From positions 1 to 64,000 of the forward strand of contig JAHHHR010000031.1 of assembly GCA_019359245.1 (NCBI GenBank): a DNA stretch of 64,000 nt, written 5' to 3'. Source of the stretch: Nostoc desertorum CM1-VF14. GTDB taxonomy: Bacteria > Cyanobacteriota > Cyanobacteriia > Cyanobacteriales > Nostocaceae. The notes beneath the pieces were generated by a model. It was not told the origin of the DNA. It saw nothing but the letters and a program-made list of their open reading frames with translations, and made no database searches. The position numbers and the translations under genes are program-made. This document shows, piece after piece, positions 45,987-54,564 of the stretch (position 1 is its first letter; each line of letters opens with the position of its first letter).

Positions 45987-46643
45987 TTAGCCTCCAATCC
46001 GTCGCACACCAGCCAAAATAAAATCAACTGCTGCTTGAGTATGCTGCTCAATCATTTCTGGACTCAGCAGTTGCAAATCGGGTCTAGTATGTTTGATGTT
46101 TTCGTAAGCGTTGAAGTATAAATTACAAACCCCAATAATATGTAAGGTGGTGAGAAATGGATCGATCTGACGGAAACAACCTTCCGCCATCCCCCGCTCT
46201 AAAATCTTGATGAGATAGCTAAAATTCTCTTGCCAATTCCCCTGTTTGAAATACTTTCCCTGATTTTGGTTTGCTTCTTGGAACCAAAGCATTCCTCGGT
46301 GTGGGTGAGCAGCTTCATAAGCGATCGCTCCTCTGACAAGCACCTTCAACGCCTCCTCTGGTGGGAACTGATCCAGATTTAGCTGCTCGAACCCTTCGTG
46401 CATCTCCACCGCCGGACGTTGCAGAACAGCTTCATATAATCCTTCTTTGCTCTGGAAGTAGTAGTAAATCATCGCTGTAGTGACACCTGCACCTCTAGCG
46501 ATCGCCTCTGTCCTTGCCCCTTGAAGTCCATTTCTGGCAAACTCAGCTTCTGCCGCATCGAGAATCTGCTTTTTCGTCGCTTCTGCATCGCGCACCTGAC
46601 GCGGCTTTTTAGATGAGAATTTTGACTGCGTTGAACGGCTCAC
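45987..46643 (-). CDS. TetR-family regulator (second module)
   Basis: A 218-residue repressor paralogous to the one at 44104: ILDAAEAEFARNGLQGARTEAIARGAGVTTAMIYYYFQSKEGLYEAVLQRP aligns with it through the HTH, and QANQNQGKYF matches the QEACQNQGVYF area later on. It begins with GTG preceded by GGAG. It is divergent from the second Rieske gene, with two direct copies of a palindromic site between. Its C-terminal part is divergent enough to suggest a different inducer. Confidence 0.9.
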   Translation of the reverse strand: MSRSTQSKFSSKKPRQVRDAEATKKQILDAAEAEFARNGLQGARTEAIARGAGVTTAMIYYYFQSKEGLYEAVLQRPAVEMHEGFEQLNLDQFPPEEALKVLVRGAIAYEAAHPHRGMLWFQEANQNQGKYFKQGNWQENFSYLIKILERGMAEGCFRQIDPFLTTLHIIGVCNLYFNAYENIKHTRPDLQLLSPEMIEQHTQAAVDFILAGVRRIGG

Positions 46644-46671
46644 GTTGCTCCATCATCATAACTAAAATATG

Positions 46672-46749
46672 TTAACTAAAAAATTGGTTAGTAGTTGACA
46701 TAAAAGATGGAATTTATTACATTAATATTAACTAAAAAATTAGTTAGTT
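46672..46749. promoter_or_regulatory. Two palindromic operator-like sites
   Basis: AACTAAAAAATTGGTT (46674-46689) and AACTAAAAAATTAGTT (46730-46745) are near-identical and each is an inverted repeat, the second perfect (AACTAA/TTAGTT, four-base spacer). They are 56 bases apart and close to the tetR start. They are probably bound by the second TetR and differ from the single site of the first module. Confidence 0.7.
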
Positions 46750-46778
46750 AATCACATAATTCAGCAATGCACTAACCA

Positions 46779-46890
46779 AAGTTAGCCGAGCAAATGCCCG
46801 GTAGTATTAGTTTATCCATTTCAGGTAAGGCTTTACTTATCTCAATTTGCATTCAAAAGATTGATGTCGTACAGGCAATACCAGCTTTTT
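46779..46890 (+). pseudogene. Possible cytochrome P450 N-terminus fossil
   Basis: Between the operator sites and the Rieske gene the plus strand reads KLAEQMPGSISLSISGKALL. This matches, at K-x-A-E-x-x-P-G-S, the start of the P450 pseudogene at 48007, and recalls the N-terminal P450 proline-rich region. The match is short, and a stop lies just upstream. Evidence is weak. Confidence 0.25.
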
Positions 46891-46976
46891 TAGAACCTTT
46901 AAGTTTCAAGATTGCGTTAGCAAAAAGTAACGCATCTAGCGATTTTTAAATTAATTATCAATATTTGGGAGCAAAG

Positions 46977-47930
46977 ATGGAATCAATTTTACCTGGTGCG
47001 CCTTGGTTAATAGCGCACAAATCTACATTAGGAGTGAATAAACCTCATAAAATCACTTTGAACGGGCAGGATTATGTAATTTGGCAAAACAAAAAAGGCG
47101 AAGTGTTTGCCCTTGATAACATCTGCCCACATATGCAAGCACCCTTATCAGACGGCTGGATTTGTCAAGATAGAGATACTATTACTTGCCCTTTCCATGC
47201 ACTAGAATTTGATGGACAAGGCAGACTACAGCAAGGAGAAAAAAAGGACACTCAGGCAATTACCAAACCATTAGAGCTAATTATTAGCAATGATTGCATC
47301 TGGACTTATGCCGGATTGAAGCCAAGGTTACCCATCCCAGATTTGCATCAAAGAATCGGAGATAAATACGAGTTTATCGGAGTAACTGGGGGCAGAAGTA
47401 TTCAGGGAGACTTTTTGATGAATCTGATGGTTAACTATGACTATAATCACCAAAATGGTACTCATAAAGAACTATTTAAAATTACATCTTGTCATGTAAA
47501 TTCTTTTGAAGAAAAAGGATACTACGCCACAGTCAAACAAGAACTGGCGAGAGCCAACAACACGTTAGGAGAAATTATCAAAAATCCTATTTTGGGAATC
47601 TTGCCTAAAACGCTGGCTAATACACTTGAATACGCTTTCCCTTCAACTACAGCTTTTTTTGCTAAAACACCTATTGGTGATATAGCTCAAATTCATATTC
47701 TCTACCCTGAAACAGAAAAAACCACCAAAACGTTTATTTTGATGTATGCCAAAGTAGTCAATCCTTTGATGAGGTTTCTATTTAAAAACTCAGTTTTACA
47801 AGCAGCAGCTACTGTTATTGAACAGGATACACGTGCAGTTGAAAGCTTGTATCCTAGACAAAAACAAAAAATTAGATTGCCAAATGAAGAGATTATGGTC
47901 TACGCAGAAAAACTATACCGTAATTGGTAA
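46977..47930 (+). CDS. Rieske non-heme iron oxygenase (second module)
   Basis: A 317-residue paralogue of the enzyme at 44883. Rieske ligands are C50-P-H52 and C71-P-F-H74; the iron site is again DYNHQNGTH (D155, H158, H163). The start is ATG 46977 with GGGAG upstream, rather than TTG 46965. Shared features such as GAPWLIAH, NKP, CPFHALEFD and VTGxRSI show common descent, while sequence between them differs widely, pointing to an old duplication and different substrates. It is followed by a P450 pseudogene on the same strand. Confidence 0.87.
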   Translation: MESILPGAPWLIAHKSTLGVNKPHKITLNGQDYVIWQNKKGEVFALDNICPHMQAPLSDGWICQDRDTITCPFHALEFDGQGRLQQGEKKDTQAITKPLELIISNDCIWTYAGLKPRLPIPDLHQRIGDKYEFIGVTGGRSIQGDFLMNLMVNYDYNHQNGTHKELFKITSCHVNSFEEKGYYATVKQELARANNTLGEIIKNPILGILPKTLANTLEYAFPSTTAFFAKTPIGDIAQIHILYPETEKTTKTFILMYAKVVNPLMRFLFKNSVLQAAATVIEQDTRAVESLYPRQKQKIRLPNEEIMVYAEKLYRNW

Positions 47931-48006
47931 TTTGGATTTGCAAAACCTGACTGCGCTTTACAATTAAGTAGATAATCTAGCTGATTAATTCTGAAGGTAC
48001 TCAAAT

Positions 48007-48272
48007 ATGCGGCAGCTAAAATCCGCCGAGAAAATACCTGGTAGCTATGGCTTGCTATTTTGGGAGAAACTTTGGAAATATTTCGGGATTTAAACCTGTT
48101 TGTATGGCAACGATTCCAGCAGCATGGTTCAGTTTTTCAAACTAGCGTCATGGGATGTAAACGTGCTTATTTAATTGACCCTAATGCTAATCGGCTGGTG
48201 CTGGTGAAACAAGCAGAATATATGTCGTCGCGCATAGTGTGGTATATGGTAATTGTTAGATGGTTAACCTAG
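48007..48272 (+). pseudogene. Cytochrome P450 fragment (CYP120-like N-terminus), frameshifted
   Basis: From ATG 48007 the frame reads MRQLKSAEKIPGSYGLLF and then shifts by one base near 48058. The new frame continues GETLEIFRDLNLFVWQRFQQHGSVFQTSVMG and LIDPNANRLVLVKQAEYMSSRI, the N-terminal region of a CYP120-like P450. It stops after about 85 residues, with no heme-binding Cys loop. It is a truncated relic that once formed an operon with the Rieske gene. Confidence 0.7.
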
Positions 48273-48320
48273 TATGTTAACCCAGTGCTACGCTACAGTT
48301 AGAAAGCTTGAGAGGCAACT

Positions 48321-48896
48321 ATGACTGCCCTGATTCTAAACCTCAGCCCCACCATTGAACTAACAGATGAGCAGTTCTTCCAACTGTGTCAAAATAATCG
48401 AGATTTGCGGCTTGAGCGCACGGCAGAGGGAGAATTGATTATCATGCCACCAACTGGATGGGAAAGCGGAAATCGAAATTCAAAACTAACAGCCCGGTTA
48501 GAATTTTGGGCTGACGCCGATGGTACAGGGCTGGCTTTTGACTCTTCAACGGGTTTCAAGCTTCCCAATGGTGCAAATCGTTCTCCTGATGCATCCTGGG
48601 TAAGCCGCAAGCGACTAGAAGCTCTAAATCCAGATCCCGCCAGATTCCTACCAATGGCACCCGATTTTGCGGTAGAATTACGCTCTGCTTCTGACAGCTT
48701 AAAGACTGTGCAACAAAAAATGCAGGAGTATATTGATAACGGTGTGCGTTTAGGATGGTTGATCGATCCGCAAAACCAACAGGTGGAAATTTACCGCCCA
48801 GGACAGGAGGTTGAGGTTTTGCGATCGCCTACTAGCTTATCAGGAGAGGATGTATTGCCTGAGTTTGTGTTGGATTTGACACAGATTTTGAGTTAA
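48321..48896 (+). CDS. Uma2-family (DUF820) restriction-like nuclease
   Basis: A 191-residue protein of the Uma2 group with a PD-(D/E)XK fold. Visible elements are MPPTGWESGNRNSKL (helix Glu), RSPDASWVS (the metal Asp) and VELRSASDSLKTVQQKMQEYIDNGVRLGWLIDP, where Glu-x-Arg replaces the usual E-x-K. It ends GEDVLPEFVLDL, as in its relatives. GAGAGG precedes the ATG. These genes are very numerous in Nostoc and their role is still unclear; DNA cleavage is inferred from the fold. Confidence 0.87.
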   Translation: MTALILNLSPTIELTDEQFFQLCQNNRDLRLERTAEGELIIMPPTGWESGNRNSKLTARLEFWADADGTGLAFDSSTGFKLPNGANRSPDASWVSRKRLEALNPDPARFLPMAPDFAVELRSASDSLKTVQQKMQEYIDNGVRLGWLIDPQNQQVEIYRPGQEVEVLRSPTSLSGEDVLPEFVLDLTQILS

Positions 48897-48979
48897 GCGA
48901 TCGCTCAATTTCACTCATTTCCCAATCTGGACAACTTGCAACTATAATTTAATACAAATTTACAGATGAAAACAAAAAA

Positions 48980-50215
48980 TTAATATTGACTGAATATCAA
49001 AAACACTGTCTGCAACAACCCAATAACAAAACCTAAAACACCACCTAAAGTAACAATCGCTTGCAATTCATTCTTCACAATTCCTTCGATAGCAGCTTCT
49101 AAATCAGCCGGTGAAGTAGATTTTACCCGGTCAACTATCACTTGATCTATTGACAAAATTGGAATTACTTGCGCCACAATTACTTCTAAATCTTTTTCCA
49201 AATACTTATCTAATATTAAAGCCAACTCTTGACTCATGACTTCTAAAGAAGTACTGACAACAGGTGAAGTACTAAGACGATTCAGCAGTACTACAGCAAT
49301 ATTTTCCCAATCAACAGAATCAGTTAATCCTTGCAAAAAATCGCTGCCACTGTCTTGCAGGTAATGGCGGACACTTTCGCGGGTGGTCTTTCGCAGTTGG
49401 CGCACCGTCCCCATTGGCAAGTTTTGTAATGATAAATTTTGCAGTAATTTCCTAATGCGATCGCGCATTTGCAAATCTTGAGCCAATTCCTGCAAGCGAG
49501 TATTGGTAGCCTCTTTTTCATCCAAGCAAAAAGTTCGTAGCCGCGTGAGAGTATTACGTAAGCCAAACAAATTTGCTACTACCCAATAAGTCCCACTGGT
49601 TTTTTCGCGGAAGCCTTCATCAATAATTTGAATTGTGCGATCGGTCAAAAAATCAACTATCGTCTGCCGCAGCACATCCGGCGGTAAAACTGCTTGCAAC
49701 AACCAATCAGCAAGCCGCGTGGCTTGTTCTTCACTCAATTGAAATTCCAGCAATATCTGGTCAAAAATTTGATTGATCTGCGCTTCCAAAAAGTCTTCAC
49801 GTCGCGCCAGAACTTTAAGTAATCGTGGCAAAGATTCCCCTAGTAAATCCCGCAAAATCCCCGCGACAATTTTGACACTTTTATCGTTTTTATCTGTTTT
49901 TATTTGTTCAATTGCCATCTGCAACAACCAGAGAATGGCCCCTTGTACGCGTTCTGTTTGCAACAAACGTCGCGCCAGATTTTGCAATTCTTTCGGTGTC
50001 AACAGTGACCCCATGATTGTCTTGGAAATGTTCAGTGCCAGACGTTCCTGGTTGCGGGGAATCAATCCAGGGGTGAAGGGTACTCTTCGTCCAGTAATGT
50101 AAATTGCTCGGTAAGGACGGAACAACATTTTGATAGCTATATCATTTGTGAAATAGCCAATAATTCCACCCAGTACCGGGGGAGACACATAAAGCCAAAG
50201 ATGAGACCAGTCCAA
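48980..50215 (-). CDS. DUF445 membrane-associated protein
   Basis: A 411-residue protein with hydrophobic segments at both ends: LWLYVSPPVLGGIIGYFTNDIAIKMLFRPY at the start and VTLGGVLGFVIGLLQTVFLIF at the end. The long, mostly helical, charged middle lies on one side of the membrane. GIIGYFTNDIAIKMLFRP and FTPGLIPRNQERLALNIS are conserved family features. The function is unknown. The start is TTG, and the N-terminus matches expectation. It lies downstream of a repeat-rich gap. Confidence 0.85.
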   Translation of the reverse strand: MDWSHLWLYVSPPVLGGIIGYFTNDIAIKMLFRPYRAIYITGRRVPFTPGLIPRNQERLALNISKTIMGSLLTPKELQNLARRLLQTERVQGAILWLLQMAIEQIKTDKNDKSVKIVAGILRDLLGESLPRLLKVLARREDFLEAQINQIFDQILLEFQLSEEQATRLADWLLQAVLPPDVLRQTIVDFLTDRTIQIIDEGFREKTSGTYWVVANLFGLRNTLTRLRTFCLDEKEATNTRLQELAQDLQMRDRIRKLLQNLSLQNLPMGTVRQLRKTTRESVRHYLQDSGSDFLQGLTDSVDWENIAVVLLNRLSTSPVVSTSLEVMSQELALILDKYLEKDLEVIVAQVIPILSIDQVIVDRVKSTSPADLEAAIEGIVKNELQAIVTLGGVLGFVIGLLQTVFLIFSQY

Positions 50216-50267
50216 GGGAAGAATTAAAAAAGTTAAGAGTTTAGAGTTTAAAGTTAGGAGTTAGAAG

Positions 50268-50287
50268 AGACGTGATTAATCGCGTCT
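50268..50287. repeat. 20-bp near-palindrome
   Basis: AGACGTGATTAATCGCGTCT is almost self-complementary, with one G-T pair. It lies between the DUF445 and menG genes and resembles dispersed palindromic elements of Nostoc genomes, seen here by recollection only. Confidence 0.5.
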
Positions 50288-50357
50288 ATACACGAGTTAG
50301 GAGTTAAGAATGATAAATTTTCAATGAGAATTTATCACTACTCATAATTCACAACTT

Positions 50358-51062
50358 TTAACTAATAACTCCTAACTTACTAAGCACTAGCACTCCCATC
50401 ATACCGTTCGCAATGGGGTAGTGTGTGGCAACAGCAAAACCAACTTGACGCGCTAACTCTATTTGCTGACTCCCGACGGGAAAGCGGTCTAAGCTGGGAC
50501 TGATGTAAGCATATTCTTCTTTTAAGCCTAAATAATTGGCAACTGGCACCACAAAACTGTCCAGATACAACTGCTGAAAAGCACGTAGCTGAGGATTACT
50601 CGGTCGATGAAAGTCTAAAATTGCGGCTTTAGCACCCGGCTTCAATACCCGGTATAACTCTTGTAGACTGCGGGAAATATCTTTAACATTTCTTAAACCA
50701 TAGCCCATTGTTGCGGCATCAAATTGGTTATCCTCAAAGGGTAAATTTAGTACGTCGGCTTCTACCCAAGCCAACGCAGGTTGGGGGTACTGACTTTGGG
50801 ATCGTTCTTTAGCTATTTCTAGCAGGTTGGGGGAAAAATCTACTCCGTAGACCTGTCCTGTTGGTCCTACACGCCGTGCCAAACGTAAGGCTAAATCACC
50901 ACTACCGCAACACAAATCTAATGCAGTATCACCCGATTTAGCTGCACTCCATTTTACTGCCATTTCCTTCCATATTCGATGCTGTCCCAGACTCAACCAA
51001 TCGTTCAACTGGTCATAAACTGGGGCAATACGGTTAAAAATGGACTGAATTTCGTTACTCAT
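50358..51062 (-). CDS. menG: Demethylphylloquinone/ubiquinone-type methyltransferase MenG
   Basis: A 234-residue SAM-dependent methyltransferase of the UbiE family, which in cyanobacteria adds the last methyl group to phylloquinone, the photosystem I cofactor. Motifs are FNRIAPVYDQLNDWLSLGQHRIWK, LDLCCGSGDLALRLA (SAM binding), ATMGYGLRNVKD and RVLKPGAKAAILDF. The ATG at 51062 (MSNEIQS) is chosen, because the upstream in-frame codons back to 51104 consist of a heptamer repeat (MTNAQYPMPNAPYP) and are probably not translated. Confidence 0.94.
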   Translation of the reverse strand: MSNEIQSIFNRIAPVYDQLNDWLSLGQHRIWKEMAVKWSAAKSGDTALDLCCGSGDLALRLARRVGPTGQVYGVDFSPNLLEIAKERSQSQYPQPALAWVEADVLNLPFEDNQFDAATMGYGLRNVKDISRSLQELYRVLKPGAKAAILDFHRPSNPQLRAFQQLYLDSFVVPVANYLGLKEEYAYISPSLDRFPVGSQQIELARQVGFAVATHYPIANGMMGVLVLSKLGVIS

Positions 51063-51145
51063 TGGGTATGGGGCATTGGGCATTGGGTATTGAGCATTAG
51101 TCATTGGTTTTTAACAAAGGACAAATGACTAATGACTAATGACAA

Positions 51146-52102
51146 CTACACAGTGGTTTGATCGCAGCGACTACTAGTAAGAGCGATCGCTACTAGTTCG
51201 GCTAATAAATTAATTAGCATTAATTCATCTTCTTGCAAAGTGCAAGGTTGTTGCCACTGTAGCGACAATACGCCCAAAAGTTGATGACGGTAGCTAATTG
51301 GGATAACTAAATGTGCTTGCACACCCGTATTTTGGTAGTGAATAGCATCAGCTAGTTTAGTGTCTTTAAGTATATTTGAGGAAACTTGCATTTGCCCGGT
51401 GGCGATCGCTTCCTTTGTTAGTGGATCTTGAGATAGCCAATTTTCTATTGTACCTGTATCACTGTAAGTTCCTTGAGTCGCAATCAGAGTATTTCCATCT
51501 GTAAGTTGGAGAATACAGCCTTCTGCTCCAAAAGTCTCACTTACAGCCCTGGTAATTGGATCGAGAGTTTCTTCTAAGCTAGAAGCTGCTTGAGTTACCT
51601 GTACCAAAACACTTAGCAGCGCCATTTGAGCATGAGCACGGCGTAATTCTTCTGTACGTTGCTTGAGCAAGTCGTAGGTTTCTGCTGCTCTTTGCACCAC
51701 TGCCTTCAGTTCTCCTGGGTCCCAAGGCTTGGTGATATATTTGTAGACTTGCCCGGCATTAATTGCTTCTACCAAGTCTTCAATATCAGTAAATCCGGTG
51801 AGAATTATTCTAACCGTATCGGGAAACTGAGGTACAGTCTTGCTGAGAAACTCAGTTCCTTTCATTTCTGGCATTCGTTGATCGGAGATAATCACCGCTA
51901 CCTCGCCTTCTGCTGCCAATACTTGTAGAGCGTTCACCCCACTATCAGCTTTCAGAACATTAAAGTCGCGTCGAAAGGTGCGATAAAGCAGATCGAGATT
52001 ATCTGGTTCATCGTCAACTACCAGGATTTTGAGTTTTTTTGGTCGTTCTAGAGTCATAACTTGATATTGGAGTTTATCTATTTCGAGGCTGGACTTATCC
52101 AT
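51146..52102 (-). CDS. Response regulator, receiver plus GAF
   Basis: A 318-residue two-domain protein. The receiver has DDEPDN (acid pair Asp30-Asp31), the phosphoacceptor Asp74 in IISDQRMP, Thr in ILTGFTD and Lys in YITKPW. A helical linker (about residues 145-175) joins a GAF domain (about 175-310) that may bind a chromophore or small ligand; no conserved Cys for a bilin is clear. No output DNA-binding or enzymatic domain is present. It belongs to signalling cascades of cyanobacteria; its partner kinase is not adjacent. Confidence 0.9.
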   Translation of the reverse strand: MDKSSLEIDKLQYQVMTLERPKKLKILVVDDEPDNLDLLYRTFRRDFNVLKADSGVNALQVLAAEGEVAVIISDQRMPEMKGTEFLSKTVPQFPDTVRIILTGFTDIEDLVEAINAGQVYKYITKPWDPGELKAVVQRAAETYDLLKQRTEELRRAHAQMALLSVLVQVTQAASSLEETLDPITRAVSETFGAEGCILQLTDGNTLIATQGTYSDTGTIENWLSQDPLTKEAIATGQMQVSSNILKDTKLADAIHYQNTGVQAHLVIPISYRHQLLGVLSLQWQQPCTLQEDELMLINLLAELVAIALTSSRCDQTTV

Positions 52103-52525
52103 AAGATATTTCCTTTAAATATTCATTGTCTTGTTATATTCCATACCAAGCTTAGTTGAGAATAGCTGAAATTTATCTAGGGTTTTTACCGACTTAACTT
52201 ACATATTTAAATACGATAACTGTGAGTATTACAGAGGATATTTGCCTGTCCAAATATCTGAGTTAGAAAAAATTGCATAAGAAAAATCAACTAAATAAGC
52301 TTAAATATGGTGGTTTCCATATGGATAAGGTACGCTAACCTGCTTTGGATGGAACGCTTAGTAGGGGTGCACAGCTAGCTGTGCGTCCTTATGATCTGTA
52401 TTTCACAAAATTAAAAGTTTCTACAAATGAACTCAAGACAGTAGGTCTGGGTAGTTCATAGATTAGAATAAGACTTGCTCATAAGGTATTAATCAACCTC
52501 TCAAGTTGAAGTTCGCACTCCGATT
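52103..52525. other. Divergent intergenic region with a perfect 16-bp palindrome
   Basis: GCACAGCTAGCTGTGC at 52369-52384 is perfectly palindromic, inside GGGGTGC...GCGTCC sequence of the kind repeated in Nostoc genomes. The raf1 and regulator promoters must also lie here. Nothing else was recognised. Confidence 0.5.
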
Positions 52526-53614
52526 ATGACTGATCTACCACCCAACGCTCAGAATCCCGAAGAAAATGCTACCAACGATGTAGCGCAAGAATTACTGCGA
52601 AGGCTGAGGCAAAAACAAGGCAACTGGGTGGAATGGGGAGCCGCGATCGCCTCGTTGCTAAAAACCGGTTACAACCCCCAAGAAATTTTTGAGGCGACTG
52701 GATTTGAGCCGATTCAACAAAATCAGGTGGTTGTTGGTTCCCAAGTTTACAATTCTTTGGAAAAGTTTGGAGTATCGGAAGAAACGCGATCGCACTATGC
52801 CAAACGCGGTAGTGATGTTTTATACGAACTGCGTTTGCTCACCCAAGAAGAACGCGCCGCCGCCGCCGAACTGATCTTCGTCCACAACGTTGATGCTGAT
52901 GAGGCACGAGATATAGCAAAAGCACTTAAGGAGTTCTCCTATTTCCGGACTTTGCCAGAAGGGTTTTCTGCCCATCCTGGGGATGCTGTTGCTCATCAAG
53001 TTTGGAAACTGGCACGCCAAAATGCAGATTTACAACAGCGATCGCGCCTGATCGCCAAAGGTTTACGCTTTGCTCACACGCCAGCAGCAAGGCAAAAAAT
53101 CGAACAGCTACTGACTGATTTTACTACTGCTCCCCAGCGTCCAGCGCCAATTTTACCCTTTTACCGTCTAGAATTTGAAGAACAGTTACCCCGAATATTG
53201 CCCGTGGTAGGCGATCTGCCATTATCACGACAAGACTTGCAAGCTGTACCGATATTGACAGAAATTGAACCATTTCGCCTGGTTAAGTTTTCTGGAGAGC
53301 AAGCTTGGATACCATTACCAGGTTGGCAAGTGCTGTTAGCGGCAGAAGATCCAGTAGTGATTTTAGCGAATAGCGATCGCTTCCCTATCCAAACCCAAAG
53401 CCAAATCGGCCCCGTCGTAGTTGTGGTAGATCGTGCCAAACGAGAATGGGATGCCTCTAGCTATTTTGTTGTTGAAAATGGTGGTGAATTAGATTTTCAG
53501 TGGTTTGAAACTGAGCCAGAAGTTCCCTTACTAGGACAAATTATTATCATTGTGCGTCCTAAGAAAATTTTGGATGAAGAATTAACTAAGGATTCATGGC
53601 AGATTGACGAATAA
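52526..53614 (+). CDS. raf1: RuBisCO accumulation factor 1
   Basis: A 362-residue assembly chaperone that stabilises the RbcL dimer before RbcS binding. The N-terminal alpha domain covers about residues 20-200 (RRLRQKQGNWVEWGAAIASLLKTGYNPQEIFEATGFEP; LRFAHTPAARQKIEQLL). A linker joins it to a beta-rich C-terminal domain of about 130 residues with LPFYRLEFEEQLPRILPVVG and VENGGELDFQWFE. The length and domain order are exactly those of cyanobacterial Raf1. The gene is monocistronic and constitutive-looking; no rbc genes are nearby. Confidence 0.95.
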   Translation: MTDLPPNAQNPEENATNDVAQELLRRLRQKQGNWVEWGAAIASLLKTGYNPQEIFEATGFEPIQQNQVVVGSQVYNSLEKFGVSEETRSHYAKRGSDVLYELRLLTQEERAAAAELIFVHNVDADEARDIAKALKEFSYFRTLPEGFSAHPGDAVAHQVWKLARQNADLQQRSRLIAKGLRFAHTPAARQKIEQLLTDFTTAPQRPAPILPFYRLEFEEQLPRILPVVGDLPLSRQDLQAVPILTEIEPFRLVKFSGEQAWIPLPGWQVLLAAEDPVVILANSDRFPIQTQSQIGPVVVVVDRAKREWDASSYFVVENGGELDFQWFETEPEVPLLGQIIIIVRPKKILDEELTKDSWQIDE

Positions 53615-54564
53615 TTCAATTTTGGATTTTGGATTAAAGAAGAATTCAGAATCCAGCAATCAGCAATCTTGATGTTCTATGAGACACTGCGTGTAGCTTG
53701 CTTTTCCGTTCACGCATCGCCACGTAGAGGAGGGGCACACAGACTCCTTCTGAAGACTCATCAATAAATTTGAAAAACTGCTCCCCAAGTAAAGTTAAGG
53801 ATGACTTGGAACTGGTTTTATTTACTGGTATTTCACCCGATTATCAGCAAGATGTGATTTTCAACGAAGAGGCAGGAAGCAAGGGGCAGGGAAGAAGAGG
53901 AAACAATTCTTCCCTTTTCTCTCTGCTCCCTTACCTCTCTTTCAAGAAGCGGATACTGATGGCGTATGTAGTACAAAACTGTAGTTTAAAGTATTACGGA
54001 GGTTCAAACCTTCAATCTGTCGTTGCGGCTTTTGTCGTAACATTCTTGTTTATGTGTTTGTAATACTTTTGACATTTAAAATTAAGTAAAAATAAAATTA
54101 CTTAGAAACCAGCAATATTATTCCAAGGGACTTGCTTGATCAAGCACTAAGATGTACTCTTATAATTACCTGTTTTTTAAAACTCAAACAAAATATGTTT
54201 CTGAAATAGATAAAAACTGTATATATAAAGTTTACTAATCACATGAAATACATCCATCATAGCCTCCTCTCGAAGAACGAGGAGAGTGTTGAGAGTTGAA
54301 TTCTTGTAACTCACTCAACTGAGAACCAAATATATAAATTTTATTAATTATAAGTTTAATAAATCATAGTTATTAGAGTTATATAAAGAACTAAATAATA
54401 TCTATTTAAAATTAGGATTTGCTATACAGGTTATAAATTTATTAGTAGATAGAAATAACTAAAAACTTTCTTTTTTTACACAAATTATATTTTAATAAGT
54501 AAAGGTGTATTTTGTATTTCAAACAATACTTTGAAATACATATTGTTGGTTGTGAGGAGAAACT
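53615..54564. other. Repeat-rich intergenic region before the second porin
   Basis: About 950 bases. A TTTTGGATTTTGGATT short repeat follows raf1. The stretch 53675-53750 looks like a dispersed Nostoc repeat with GCGTGTAGCTTGCTTTTCCG. A hairpin-forming CTCCTC/GAGGAG pair lies near 54264-54285. GAGGAG before 54565 is the porin ribosome site. No gene could be supported. Confidence 0.5.

Noticed and set aside
53770..54063. Open frame of 97 codons between raf1 and the second porin
   Set aside because: It contains a tandem-repeat tract (GGAAGCAAGGGGCAGGG type), lacks a ribosome site and resembles no protein. It is probably chance.
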